Positions 49,588 to 58,701 of a DNA stretch of 64,000 nt are shown here, piece by piece; the stretch's first letter is position 1; the number at the start of each line of letters is the position of its first letter. Origin of the DNA: VXNE01 sp964518405 (lineage in GTDB: Bacteria > Pseudomonadota > Gammaproteobacteria > Pseudomonadales > Azotimanducaceae); the NCBI GenBank assembly GCA_964518405.1, contig CAZFGB010000073.1:19917-83916 (forward strand), read 5' to 3'. The position numbers and the translations under genes were made by a program. A model generated the notes under the pieces. It was given only the letters and a program-made list of their open reading frames with translations. It had not been told where the DNA came from and ran no database searches.

Positions 49588-50478
49588 CTACGCCTTCGCG
49601 CGCCGCCTTGTCTTCGCTTCGCCTCGCCTGTTTCCAGCAACCCCCGCATTGGCCGCAGCGGTCTTCCGGCGCGCCGCGCGCTTCGCCGGTTTGGGGTCGC
49701 CGCCAGCACTGACGGATGCCTTCAGCGCTTCCATCAAGTCGATAATCTTCGCTTCCGGGCGTTCTTCGGGCGCGACCGACACTTCCTTGCCCTCGACCTT
49801 TCGCTGGATCAATTCCAGCATGTGCGCGCGGACGGCGTCTTCGAACTTGTCCGGTTCGAACGTCTCGCTGGTGCGTTGTTCAATGATCTGAACGGCGAGA
49901 TCCAACTCTCCATCGGCGACTTCGACCGACTCCAGGGGAACGTCGTCGAAGGTGCGCAGTTCCTCCTGGTACTTGAGCTGTTCGAGCACCAGTCCGTCCT
50001 CCATGGGACGCACCAGCACCAGGTGACCGCGGCCCCGCTTGGCGAAATTGGCCAACGCGGCGCGGCCGGTCTTCTGCAACGCCTGCTTCAACAGGTGATA
50101 GGAGCGCGCCGCGCCGGTATCGGGACCCAGGTAGTACACGTGATCGACGTAGATGCGCTCGACGTCGGCCAGCGGTATGAATTCGGCGATCTCGATGGCA
50201 TTGGTCGCCTCCACGTGGAGTGCCTGCAACTCGTCCGCGGTGAACGTCACATATTGGCCCTTGGTGAACTCATACCCCTGGACGAGTTCGTTTCGCTGAA
50301 CTACCTCGCCATCGGTCGCGCGGATATACTGCTGCCTGACTCGCGACACCTGCGTGCCGTCGTCGCTCAGGTAGTTGAAACGGATGGTCCTGGTGGAATC
50401 CACGGTCGAATACAACTTGACCGGGATGGAGACCAGACCGAAGGAAATGGTGGCAGAACCAATGGGACGCGCGGCCAT
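49588..50478 (-). CDS. ku: Non-homologous end-joining protein Ku
   Basis: 296 residues from ATG 50478; GTG 50487 is an alternative. The bacterial Ku core (about 1-250) is clear: MAARPIGSATISFGLVSIPV, KLYSTVDSTRTIRFNYLSDD, YEFTKGQYVTFTADELQALH, IYVDHVYYLGPDTGAARSYH, GHLVLVRPMEDGLVLEQLKY. The C-terminal tail is rich in Lys/Arg/Ala (KRAARRKTAAANAGVAGNRR), the DNA-contacting extension. The ring binds double-strand breaks and recruits LigD, whose gene diverges 46 bases away. Confidence 0.96.
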   Translation of the reverse strand: MAARPIGSATISFGLVSIPVKLYSTVDSTRTIRFNYLSDDGTQVSRVRQQYIRATDGEVVQRNELVQGYEFTKGQYVTFTADELQALHVEATNAIEIAEFIPLADVERIYVDHVYYLGPDTGAARSYHLLKQALQKTGRAALANFAKRGRGHLVLVRPMEDGLVLEQLKYQEELRTFDDVPLESVEVADGELDLAVQIIEQRTSETFEPDKFEDAVRAHMLELIQRKVEGKEVSVAPEERPEAKIIDLMEALKASVSAGGDPKPAKRAARRKTAAANAGVAGNRRGEAKTRRRAKA

Positions 50479-50523
50479 GTGACGCACTCCACAATGTTTC
50501 GGAGACTATAGCGCAGCTCTCAT

Positions 50524-53022
50524 ATGCCCTCAACACGGGACAATCTCGCCAGTTACCGACGCAAACGCACTGCCGGTTCAACGCCTGAACCCTTCGCCGA
50601 CCGAGTCGCCCGCGCCCCGGCCGCGGGCTCGTGCCGATCATTTGTCGTGCAGCAGCATCAGGCCACCCGTCTGCACTGGGACTTCCGATTGGAGGTGGAC
50701 GGGTCCCTGCGCTCCTGGGCAGTACCGAAAGGTCCTTCCTTCGATCCAGAGGACAAACGGTTCGCCGCGCTGGTGGAGGACCACCCGCTCGACTATGCGG
50801 ACTTCGAGGGCAGCATCCCCGAAGGCAACTACGGCGCCGGCCACGTCATCGTCTGGGATTGCGGCACCTATATCGAGCTGATGCCGTTCGAGGAGGGCTT
50901 CGAGGAAGGCAAGCTGCTGTTCGAACTGCGCGGCCACAAGCTGCGCGGCCGGTGGACCCTCGTGCGCATGAAGGGCAACCGGGGCGCGGCAAGCGGACAG
51001 GGCACGGCGAAGGAATGGCTGCTGATCAAGGAGCGGGACCAGTGGGCGGGGGCGGCGGCGCCCAACGACGATTCCGTTTACTCAGGCCTGACCCTGGCGG
51101 ACATGTCGGATCCGGGGAGGTTGTCCAAGCGGCTTGCCCGTAGACTGAGCCGAATCGACCCGCGCCCTCCGAAATCCGGCGCATCGCAGATCCGGCCGAT
51201 GCTGGCGCGCCCGGGCGAGGCTTTCGACCGGGAAGGCTGGATATTCGAGATCAAATACGACGGCTACCGGCTTCTGGTCGAAAAGTCCAAAGGTGAAGTG
51301 ACGCTCCGGTCGCGCAATGGCGGAGATCTCACCGAGAGCTTCCCGGAAATAGCCAAGTCCGCAATGCGGCTGCCCTATGCGCAGTTCGTCATCGACGGCG
51401 AGGCGGTGGTGCTCGACGAACGCGGCGTGCCAAGCTTCTCGCTCCTGCAACGCCGCCTTGGCGGAGCATCCCCCGATGCCGACCCCGCCAGGGATTGGCC
51501 CGTCGTCCACTACGCGTTCGACCTGCCGCAAGCGCTCGAACGCGACCTCCGCGACGTACCCCTGGTCAAGCGCAAGGATTTGCTGCGGGCGATGCTGCCG
51601 TCCGCCGGTCCCGTTCGCTACTCCGACCACATCGACCGGTTCGGCGTCGACGCCTACCGCTCGATGCGCGAGATCGGCCTCGAGGGAATTGTGGGCAAGC
51701 GCGCCGACAGCCCCTACAGGAGCGGCCGGTCCCACGACTGGATCAAGGTGCGAGGCGTGCGAACCGGCGACTTCGTCATCGCCGGCTGGATACCGAACAA
51801 ATCCAACCCGCGCGATGTCGGCGCGCTGGCCCTGGCGGAGTTCCGAAACGGCCGTCTGACTTTCTGCGGAAGGCTCGGATCCGGCTTGAGCGGAGCCGCC
51901 CGGGAGACGCTCATGCGCCGGCTTCAGGCCCTCGGCCAGGGCGACGCGCTCGACGATGATCCCGACATACGTTGGGTCCAACCCGTGCTGGTCTGCGAAG
52001 CGGCGTACAAGGAGTACACCCTCGACGGTCGCTTGCGCCAGCCGACGTTTAACCGGCTTCGGGACGACAAGCCGCCGCGCGAGTGCATCGGTTGCCACGA
52101 CGATCCGATTCCCGCACGTGCGCAGCCTCTCCCCCGACGGGACGTGATCGTCACCAATCCGGACAAGGTGTTCTTTCCCGAGAAAGGACTCACGAAGAAC
52201 GACCTCGTGCGCTACTACGAACGCGTGGCGCAGTGGATGCTGCCCTACCTGCGCAATCGACCGCTGGTTCTCACGCGGTTCCCGGACGGGATCTACGGCA
52301 AGTCGTTCTACCAACGGGACGCGCCCGACTTTGCCCCCGACTGGGTCAAGCGAACATCGTTGTGGACGCAGACCGAGGATCGCGACATCAACTACTTCAT
52401 GGTGGACGATGTTCCGGCGCTCAAGTATCTCGCCAATATGGGCGCCATACCGATTCACGTATGGCATAGCCGCATCGACAGCCTGGAACGGCCGGACTGG
52501 TGCGTGCTGGATCTCGACCCGAAGGAAGCGCCGTTCGAGGATGTCATCGAAGTCGCCAAGGAAATTCGCGACCTGCTGGAGGAGATCGGGTTGCCGGGCC
52601 ATCTCAAGACCAGCGGGGCCAGCGGCCTGCACATCCTGCTACCCATGGCGCGGCGCCTTACGCACGATCAGTCCCGGTCCTTCGCGGAACTGCTAGCCCG
52701 CGTCATCGTCTCGCGACGGCCCGACATATGCACCGTCGCGCGCGCCGTCCGCAAACGCAGCAGAAAGGTCTATATCGACTACATGCAGAACCGACATGGC
52801 CAGCTCATCGCCGCTCCATTTTCCGCCCGTGCCGAAGCCGCCGCTTCCGTGTCGATGCCGGTCAAGTGGTCGGAACTCAACGGCCGGCTCCGCAATGCCA
52901 ACCACCACATCGAAAACGCGCTCCGGCGACTGAAACGGGCGGGTGATCCGATGCGCGGTCTGCTGACGGACGAACCCGACCTGGAGCGATCCCTGGCGCG
53001 GCTCGCCGGGCTGGTGGGATAG
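50524..53022 (+). CDS. ligD: Multifunctional DNA ligase D
   Basis: 832 residues with domain order phosphoesterase-ligase-polymerase, as in Pseudomonas LigD. Phosphoesterase (about 30-170): FVVQQHQATRLHWDFRLEVD, WAVPKGPSFDPEDKRFAALV, EDHPLDYADFEGSIPEGNYG. Ligase (about 220-520): the adenylated lysine in WIFEIKYDGYRLLVEK, then FVIDGEAVVLDERGVPSFSL and EGIVGKRADSPYRSGRSHDW. Polymerase/primase (about 545-832): NPDKVFFPEKGLTKNDLVRY, HVWHSRIDSLERPDWCVLDL, DLDPKEAPFEDV. It trims, fills and seals broken ends held by Ku. Divergent from ku; probably a shared promoter region. Confidence 0.97.
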   Translation: MPSTRDNLASYRRKRTAGSTPEPFADRVARAPAAGSCRSFVVQQHQATRLHWDFRLEVDGSLRSWAVPKGPSFDPEDKRFAALVEDHPLDYADFEGSIPEGNYGAGHVIVWDCGTYIELMPFEEGFEEGKLLFELRGHKLRGRWTLVRMKGNRGAASGQGTAKEWLLIKERDQWAGAAAPNDDSVYSGLTLADMSDPGRLSKRLARRLSRIDPRPPKSGASQIRPMLARPGEAFDREGWIFEIKYDGYRLLVEKSKGEVTLRSRNGGDLTESFPEIAKSAMRLPYAQFVIDGEAVVLDERGVPSFSLLQRRLGGASPDADPARDWPVVHYAFDLPQALERDLRDVPLVKRKDLLRAMLPSAGPVRYSDHIDRFGVDAYRSMREIGLEGIVGKRADSPYRSGRSHDWIKVRGVRTGDFVIAGWIPNKSNPRDVGALALAEFRNGRLTFCGRLGSGLSGAARETLMRRLQALGQGDALDDDPDIRWVQPVLVCEAAYKEYTLDGRLRQPTFNRLRDDKPPRECIGCHDDPIPARAQPLPRRDVIVTNPDKVFFPEKGLTKNDLVRYYERVAQWMLPYLRNRPLVLTRFPDGIYGKSFYQRDAPDFAPDWVKRTSLWTQTEDRDINYFMVDDVPALKYLANMGAIPIHVWHSRIDSLERPDWCVLDLDPKEAPFEDVIEVAKEIRDLLEEIGLPGHLKTSGASGLHILLPMARRLTHDQSRSFAELLARVIVSRRPDICTVARAVRKRSRKVYIDYMQNRHGQLIAAPFSARAEAAASVSMPVKWSELNGRLRNANHHIENALRRLKRAGDPMRGLLTDEPDLERSLARLAGLVG

Positions 53023-53166
53023 TCGGGTCCAGCCGGGATTCCGCGAGGATCGGCCTCGGTAGTTGCGGGTCAAGCTTCCGCGGTGGTCGCTGCGTCGCTG
53101 GGCGGCTTGACCAAGCAACACAAGTAAGGCTATTTTTTGTGTGGATGTTTGTGTGAGAAATAACAC

Positions 53167-53367
53167 ATGGCGACCAATCTATCGATAGATCCGTCGCTGC
53201 TCGACAGAGCGCTGGAAATCGGCGGCGAAAAGACCAAAAAGGCAACCGTCAACCGCGCATTGCGGGAGTTCGTCGCGAGGCGGGAGCAAGAGCGCATATT
53301 GGAGCTTTTCGGGAAGCTCGACTGGGATGAGGAATTTGAATACAAGCGCGACCGGCGCCGCAGGTGA
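53167..53367 (+). CDS. VapB-type antitoxin
   Basis: 66 residues: MATNLSIDPSLLDRALEIGG then EKTKKATVNRALREFVARRE. This is the VapB family with strand N-L-S-I-D and the helix pair K-T-K-K-A-T-V-N-R-A-L; the tail (LELFGKLDWDEEFEYKRDRR) contacts the PIN toxin. Its stop overlaps the toxin's GTG start. The 25 bases upstream contain two direct repeats of TTTGTGTG (near 53134 and 53149), a possible operator. Confidence 0.92.
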   Translation: MATNLSIDPSLLDRALEIGGEKTKKATVNRALREFVARREQERILELFGKLDWDEEFEYKRDRRRR

Positions 53368-53771
53368 CGTTGTTTGTGGATACCAGCGTATGGTCGCTGG
53401 CGTTGAGGCGGGATTCCTCGCCCGAAGGACCGGAGGTGGGGCGTCTGGGCGAGGCCTTGAGCGGGGGCGAGACAATTCATACGACCGGTTTGGTCCTGCA
53501 GGAGTTGTTGCAGGGCTTTCGCGGGCCGCGAGCCAGAACCCTGATCGTCGAACGATTCGCAGCGCTCGCGATGATCACTCCCGACCGGCAGGACTATGTC
53601 GCCGCCGCCGACATACGTAACGATTGTCGCCGCCATGGCATCCAGACGGGAACCATCGATGCGTTGCTCGCCGAGATCTGCATTCGGCACGGGTTGGTCA
53701 TGTTGTCCACCGACCAGGACTTCAGGCACATGGCCGCGCGGACGAAGCTCGTGCTCTGGTCCGTTCCTTGA
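53364..53771 (+). CDS. VapC-type PIN toxin
   Basis: 135 residues from GTG 53364 (4-base overlap with the antitoxin). Residues for Mg binding: Asp6 (LFVDTSVWSLALRR), Glu in LVLQELLQGFRGPRA, Asp in GTIDALLAEICIRHGL and Asp in LSTDQDFRHMAART. VapC toxins cut tRNA or rRNA. One of three complete PIN toxin pairs in the window outside the island. Confidence 0.93.
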   Translation: MTLFVDTSVWSLALRRDSSPEGPEVGRLGEALSGGETIHTTGLVLQELLQGFRGPRARTLIVERFAALAMITPDRQDYVAAADIRNDCRRHGIQTGTIDALLAEICIRHGLVMLSTDQDFRHMAARTKLVLWSVP

Positions 53772-53923
53772 AAGCATCCGACGCGGGCTCCGCAGGCAGG
53801 CTGCGGGGGTGAAACGCGGGGCGCGCCTTCGGCCCCCGCGGGTTTCGCTCCCGCCCAAGCCCACTTGTCTCGCCACACCCAAGGCCTGTTTCGCCGATCC
53901 CGCCCCGTGCGCCTTGATCGGCG

Positions 53924-54946
53924 CTACGCGCCGTTCTGCGGCGCGGTCTGCCGGCCGACCTCCTTCGCAAGCCCCGCGTCCGCCAGGTCTCGCCACAGGG
54001 CGTCGGGAATGTCGCGCGCCAGGAGATCGAGGTTGGTTTCCACTTCTTCGACGGCCGAGACCCCCGGAATCACCGCCGCCACCGCAGCGTGACGAAGGGG
54101 GTACTGCAGCGCCGCCGCGCGAGGGTCCACCCCATGCGATTCGCACATGCGCCGGATTGACTGGGCTCTCTGCCACAGGTGGTCCGGCGCCGGCTTGTAG
54201 TCGTAGGTCGCCTGCCGCCGATCATCGGTAGCGAGAATCCCCGAGTTGTAGGGTCCGCCGATGATGATGGAGACCTTTCTCTCAAGACACTTCGGCAGGA
54301 ACGCGTCCAGAGGGTCCTGTTCGAGCAGGGTGAAACGGCCTGCGAGCAGGAAACAATCGACATCCATCATGTCCAACACGCGGTTGCAAACCTGCCACTC
54401 GTTGACGCCGAGGCCAATGGCGCGAACGACGCCCTGCTCCCGCAACTCCCGCAACGCGGGCAGCACTCCATTTCGGGCGGCGTCGAATATGCCGGGCTGC
54501 GCGTCGCCGTGGGTCCAGGTATCGATATCGTGGCACAGCAGGATGTCGATGCGGTCGAGGCCCAGCCGCTCGAGACTCGACTCCATCGAGCGCTTCGCCG
54601 CGTCGAAGGAGTAGTCGTAGCGTATGGCGAAGGGCTCGCGGTCGCGCGAGCGGGCGACACGCTCGCCTTCTTCTTTCGGCACGAGCAGACGCCCGACCTT
54701 GGTCGACAGGACGAATGCGTCCCGGGGCAACTCGCGCAGCACGCGGCCGACGCGTCTCTCGCTCAGGCCGTGCCCGTAAAGCGGCGCGGTGTCGAAATAT
54801 CGAACACCGCCATCCCACGCGCGGAGCATGACGGCGGCGGCCTCTTGTTCCGCAAGGAGGTCGCCAACCAGGCCGAGCGGCGCCCCACCGAACCCGAGTT
54901 CCGTCACCGCAATATCGGTCTCACCGATGTTTCGCGTCCTGATCAT
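53924..54946 (-). CDS. Aldo-keto reductase (D-threo-aldose dehydrogenase type)
   Basis: 340 residues. AKR barrel with catalytic tetrad Asp52 and Tyr57 (YFDTAPLYGHGLSERRVG), Lys83 (VLSTKVGRLL) and His in DILLCHDIDTWTHG. GLGVNEWQVCNRVL, GGPYNSGIL and AALQYPLRHAAVAAVIPGVS are typical of the L-fucose/D-threo-aldose dehydrogenase and pyridoxal-dehydrogenase branch. It oxidises or reduces sugars or aldehydes with NAD(P). Stands alone; the 152-base gap on its 3' side toward the VapC gene holds GC-rich hairpins only. Confidence 0.93.
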   Translation of the reverse strand: MIRTRNIGETDIAVTELGFGGAPLGLVGDLLAEQEAAAVMLRAWDGGVRYFDTAPLYGHGLSERRVGRVLRELPRDAFVLSTKVGRLLVPKEEGERVARSRDREPFAIRYDYSFDAAKRSMESSLERLGLDRIDILLCHDIDTWTHGDAQPGIFDAARNGVLPALRELREQGVVRAIGLGVNEWQVCNRVLDMMDVDCFLLAGRFTLLEQDPLDAFLPKCLERKVSIIIGGPYNSGILATDDRRQATYDYKPAPDHLWQRAQSIRRMCESHGVDPRAAALQYPLRHAAVAAVIPGVSAVEEVETNLDLLARDIPDALWRDLADAGLAKEVGRQTAPQNGA

Positions 54947-55012
54947 TGCCTTCTCATATCACTCGGCCGGCGAAAGCCAGGACACGCTGCAACGCGCATC
55001 CCGGTACGCGCT

Positions 55013-55132
55013 TCAGCGCGCATTCAGCGCTGCTTCGATAAAGGTGATCTGCTCCTCGGTGACGGATCCATCGGCGGCGCCAATCCCGCGCAGGAACAGC
55101 GCGGCGGCAATGACGGCGGGGCGCCTGCCCGC
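55013..55132 (-). other. Coding-like remnant following the secreted-protein gene in frame
   Basis: After the TGA of the next gene (55133-55135), the same frame continues open for 39 codons: AGRRPAVIAAALFLRGIGAA then DGSVTEEQITFIEAALNAR and a TGA at 55013. It has no start codon and reads like the helical C-terminus of a real protein. It may be a lost gene 3' end or a readthrough extension. I do not recognise a family. Confidence 0.25.
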
Positions 55133-55600
55133 TCACGAGCCGGGACCCGGGCCGCCCCCCCGCGCGGCGCGCAGGCCCTCGACCTGCACCTCATCGATCT
55201 TCTCGAACTTGCCCAGCGTGCAAGTCATGGACTCGGGGAATCCGGACCGGGGCTGGCCGCGAAAGCGGTCATGCTCGCAGACCCGGCTGCCGTGCGACTC
55301 GACGGTTGGGATCGAGTCCCACCTCAAACCGCGGCAGGGTCGGGCCAAGCGGTTGAGCCAAATGCCCCTGCGTCCCCGAAACAGCAGGGTGCTGTCGTCA
55401 AGAATCTCCACCCCGTCGTAGGTGTTGGTGGCAATGCAATGCCTGCTGGTGCGATATGCATCCTCATCCAGCGGATTGGCGAGGATTGTTTCGACATCCA
55501 GCGGCGTTTCGTCCTCTTCCTGTTCGTTGTCGGCGGCGACGGACGAAGGCGAAGCCAAGCCGAGAGCGAGCATTCCTGCTGTCAGCATCACACGGCGCAT
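55133..55600 (-). CDS. Secreted small protein, DUF6491-like
   Basis: 155 residues from ATG 55600, with GGAGG 4 bases upstream. Signal peptide MRRVMLTAGMLALGLASPSS with cleavage after VAA. The mature part has four cysteines in the pattern of periplasmic DUF6491 proteins: SRHCIATNTYDGVEILDDST, WLNRLARPCRGLRWD, GSRVCEHDRF, MTCTLGKFEKIDEVQVEGL. The usual FRGRRGIWLNRL strand is present. Function unknown; location periplasmic. The Gly/Pro-rich end (RGGGPGPGS) is not conserved. Upstream lies the second copy of the palindromic repeat. Confidence 0.72.
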   Translation of the reverse strand: MRRVMLTAGMLALGLASPSSVAADNEQEEDETPLDVETILANPLDEDAYRTSRHCIATNTYDGVEILDDSTLLFRGRRGIWLNRLARPCRGLRWDSIPTVESHGSRVCEHDRFRGQPRSGFPESMTCTLGKFEKIDEVQVEGLRAARGGGPGPGS

Positions 55601-55620
55601 ACCACCTCCGCATAGTCCTG

Positions 55621-55740
55621 TTTGGACATGCCCCCACGACCGTCGCCTGTCGGCGCCGCCCGCGGCCCGGCCCAACTCGCCACCCATGGAACAACCGCCA
55701 GCGGTCGCCGACGCTCCCGGAGTCGCGTGCTCCATGCGAG
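55621..55740. repeat. Short palindromic repeat element (copy B)
   Basis: The segment 55687-55736 resembles the right half of the element inserted at 15623-15760: AACAACCGCC, CGGTCGCC, CGCTCCCGGAG and TCCATG at the same spacing. Here the outer stem is ATGGAACA/TGCTCCAT instead of ATGCAACAA/TTGTTCCAT, so bases differ but pairing is kept. It lies in the 236-base gap upstream of the DUF6491-like gene; the rest of that gap shows no gene. Left edge uncertain. Confidence 0.5.
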
Positions 55741-55836
55741 GGTCGAAAATAACCGTACCTGCTGCGCCCGAGTGTACCGTTTCCCGGAGCGAGCGACCAC
55801 GGATAACGTGCCCGCTGCTCATGGCACCGGCGCCGA

Positions 55837-57342
55837 TCATTTCGCGAGCGAAGCTCCGGTTCCGTAACGCTGTGCCACATGCGCGAGAAAGGCCTCCGTG
55901 CCGAGCGGGGCGCCTGTCGCCTCTTCAAGTATCTGCATGGTGGCTTTCGCGCTTGCCTGCCCGTGCACGTTGTCTCTGAGCCAACCCACCAGCGGATCGA
56001 AATCTCCTTGGCCGATCCCGTCGGCGACACCCGCCGCGCGCGCGGAGGCGAACAACTGCGCCGCCGTGAGGGCGCCGAGGGTGTAGGTAGGGAAGTACCC
56101 GATCAGGCCGGCGAACCAATGTACGTCCTGCATGCAGCCGTCGCGATAGTTTCCAGCGGTTGAGCGGCCCAGGTATTCCGTCATCTTGGCGTCCCAGGCG
56201 TCCGGGACATCCGCAACGCCCATGGCGCCGGCGATGAGATCCTGTTCAAGTTCGTAACGCAGAATGACGTGCAGCGGATATGTGACTTCGTCGGCGTCCA
56301 CCCGGATGAAGCCGCGTTCAACACGGGTCGCCGCGCGGTGCAGGTTCTCCGCGGTCCATGCCGGGTCATTGTCGTCGCGACCCAGCGACGCGCGCACGAT
56401 AGGGGCCGCGAACTGCAGGAATTCGAGGCTCCGGCACACCTGCATCTCCATGAAGAGCGACTGACTCTCGTGCAACGCCATGCCGCCCGAACTTCCCACG
56501 GGCTGACGGCGCCAATCGATGGGCAATCCCTGTTCGTACATCGCGTGACCGGTCTCGTGCAGAACGGCGAACATCGATTCGAGAAACGCTTGGCGGTTAT
56601 AGCGGGTCGTGATCCGCGTATCGTCCGGGTCACCCCCGCAAAACGGGTGGTGGCTGGTATCCAGGCGGCCCCGTTCGAAATCGAATCCCAATCGCCGCAT
56701 CAGGTTCCGCGCCAACGCCGCCTGCTGCGCGTCGGCGAACGGTCCCGTCATCGGCAATGGCTGCCGCTGCGCGCCGAGCGCCGCGTCGATCGCCGCCGGC
56801 AACGAGCCTTTCAACTGATCGAAGATCGGGTCGATCACCGACCGGCGCATTTGCGGTTCGAATCCATCCATGAGCGCATCGTAGGGGTCCATTCCCAGGG
56901 CGGACCCCAAGCGCTCGGCCCGCCGCCGACTGAGTTCAACGACCCGGCTCAACGGTTCCACCATGGCATCCCATGCATTCTCGGGCCGCGCCAGACGCCA
57001 CGCCTGCTCGCAACGCGCAGTCTCGCGGCTGAACTCCACGACGAGCGATTCCGGCAGGTTCCGCGCCCGGCGCCAGATCCGCAGAATCTCGCGCACGTTG
57101 GCCCGCTCCCATTCACCGAGTTCCGACTCTTGGGCCGCGGCGTCGGCCCACTCGCCGATGCGCGCGTCGGATGTCATCGCGTGCACGACCCCCGCGAGCG
57201 TTGCCAGCGAATCCGCGCGGCTCGCGCCCCCGCCCCGGGGCATCATCACCGCTTCGTCCCACGACAGCATCGCCTGCGCGTGCTGAAGATCGCCGATCCT
57301 TGCGAACTGCCGGTGCAACGCCTGATAGCTCACGGTCCGCAA
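55837..57342 (-). CDS. M32-family metallocarboxypeptidase (Taq type)
   Basis: 501 residues, the usual length. Zinc site His262-Glu263-x-x-His266 in FAVLHETGHAMYEQGLPIDW and the third ligand Glu292 in GMALHESQSLFMEM. Other family blocks: MLSWDEAVMMPRGGGASRAD, LDTSHHPFCGGDPDDTRITT, RFIR-like RVERGFIRVDADEVTYPLHV and VHWFAGLIGYFPTYTLGAL. Cytosolic enzyme that removes C-terminal residues from peptides (broad specificity). It ends just before the repeat-bearing gap; the serine hydrolase gene is 6 bases upstream on the same strand, so the two may be co-transcribed. Confidence 0.96.
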   Translation of the reverse strand: MRTVSYQALHRQFARIGDLQHAQAMLSWDEAVMMPRGGGASRADSLATLAGVVHAMTSDARIGEWADAAAQESELGEWERANVREILRIWRRARNLPESLVVEFSRETARCEQAWRLARPENAWDAMVEPLSRVVELSRRRAERLGSALGMDPYDALMDGFEPQMRRSVIDPIFDQLKGSLPAAIDAALGAQRQPLPMTGPFADAQQAALARNLMRRLGFDFERGRLDTSHHPFCGGDPDDTRITTRYNRQAFLESMFAVLHETGHAMYEQGLPIDWRRQPVGSSGGMALHESQSLFMEMQVCRSLEFLQFAAPIVRASLGRDDNDPAWTAENLHRAATRVERGFIRVDADEVTYPLHVILRYELEQDLIAGAMGVADVPDAWDAKMTEYLGRSTAGNYRDGCMQDVHWFAGLIGYFPTYTLGALTAAQLFASARAAGVADGIGQGDFDPLVGWLRDNVHGQASAKATMQILEEATGAPLGTEAFLAHVAQRYGTGASLAK

Positions 57343-57348
57343 CCCGTG

Positions 57349-58536
57349 TCAGCGCAGACGATCCACTGCACGCACAGCAGCACCGGCGACACGCGGCAGG
57401 CGGGTATAGGCGCTGGTTGATCCTGCGCCGCAATTCAGCGTCATCGCCACCGCGAGGTTGCGCGAGGGATCGCAAAACGCTCCGCTGCCGCCATATCCAT
57501 AGTGGCCGAAGGCCGCAGGCGCGCGAGCGCCGATCACGAATGCGCGGTGATAGCCGAGGCGCCACTGCATCGGCACGAACAACACCTTGTCGCGACCTCG
57601 ATTCTGCACCTGACCGATCATGGCTACCGCGGCCCGCGACAGCAGTCGCACCCCATCCAGTTCGCCGCCGTTCGCGATCATGGCGTACATCTTCGCCAAT
57701 GACCGCGCGCCAAAGTGGCCGTTGGCGGCCGGGATCACCGCAGCCGCCACCGCATCGTCGTTCCAATCGAACGGTTGCGAAAAAGGCATCATGGAAGCCC
57801 GGAACTCGGGCAGTTCGACACCGGCAGCGGCCAGCACCGCCTCGATGCGTTCCCTTAACGCCGCGCGCCAATCGTCGGTCGGCGGACTTGGTGGCTCCAC
57901 CGGCACGTCGAGCAACGTCGCCCGGCGCGCCATCGCTTCTTCCGGCATGCCTATGAACATGCCGTCGAGGTCCAGCCGCTCGATCAACTCCTCCTGCAGG
58001 ACGCGCTGAAACGGGCGCTCTGCGATCGACTCGATCAATCCGCCGACGAGCCAGCCATAGGTCAATCCGTGATAGCCGTGCGAGGCGCCTGGCGCGTGCG
58101 CGGGCGCGGCGTTCGCGACCACCTGTTTCATGTGGTCCCAGTCGAGCATCTCGTCGGGGTGCCCGACCATATCCGCGATTCGATAGAGCCCGCCCTCGTG
58201 GCACAGCAACTGACGTATGGTGATGGAATCCTTGCCCTGCGCCCGAAACTCCGGCCAATGTCGGGCAACCGGGTCGTCGTAGGACGCGCGGCCCTGGTCG
58301 ACCAGGATATGCAGCAGGGTCGAGGCGACGCCCTTGGTGGTCGAAAAGGACAGGCAGACAGTATCCGCGCGCCAGGGGGTTCCCTTCCCGTCCCTGGTCC
58401 CGGCCCAGAGGTCAACTACGCAACGGCCCCGGTGGTATACGCAGACCGCGACACCGCCGTGTCCCGTACGCGGAATTGCGCGCCGCAGCGAAGACGCGAC
58501 ATCCGCGTAGTTCGGATGGATGGTTCCTTCGAGCAT
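57349..58536 (-). CDS. Serine hydrolase of the beta-lactamase (class C/EstB) family
   Basis: 395 residues. The nucleophile motif S-x-x-K is Ser65-Thr-Thr-Lys68 in SFSTTKGVASTLLHIL. The tyrosine motif is in SHGYHGLTYGWLVGGLIESI, and the third motif near GHYGYGGSGAFCDPSRNLAV. No signal peptide, so cytosolic: an esterase (EstB or lovastatin-hydrolase-like) is more likely than a secreted beta-lactamase. Shares the strand with the M32 carboxypeptidase. Substrate unknown. Confidence 0.9.
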   Translation of the reverse strand: MLEGTIHPNYADVASSLRRAIPRTGHGGVAVCVYHRGRCVVDLWAGTRDGKGTPWRADTVCLSFSTTKGVASTLLHILVDQGRASYDDPVARHWPEFRAQGKDSITIRQLLCHEGGLYRIADMVGHPDEMLDWDHMKQVVANAAPAHAPGASHGYHGLTYGWLVGGLIESIAERPFQRVLQEELIERLDLDGMFIGMPEEAMARRATLLDVPVEPPSPPTDDWRAALRERIEAVLAAAGVELPEFRASMMPFSQPFDWNDDAVAAAVIPAANGHFGARSLAKMYAMIANGGELDGVRLLSRAAVAMIGQVQNRGRDKVLFVPMQWRLGYHRAFVIGARAPAAFGHYGYGGSGAFCDPSRNLAVAMTLNCGAGSTSAYTRLPRVAGAAVRAVDRLR

Positions 58537-58701
58537 GAGATCCGTTCCAATCGCCGAGCGCGAGAGTTTCCCACGGAAACCGCCGAAAGTCGCGCAGGGA
58601 CATGCGGCCCCGGTGCAGCCCTCGGGGCGTACGTCCCTCCGATAGTTCTATAGGGCATAATTGGCGACGCTGACCTCCTCCCCCGCCCGACCTCCGCGCA
58701 A

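Noticed and set aside
53772..53923. Possible small gene or ncRNA between the VapC and aldo-keto reductase genes
   Set aside because: GC-rich hairpins (CCGCAG/CTGCGG and GCGGGG/CCCCCGC) are present, but there is no supported frame or T-tract; nothing definite can be called.
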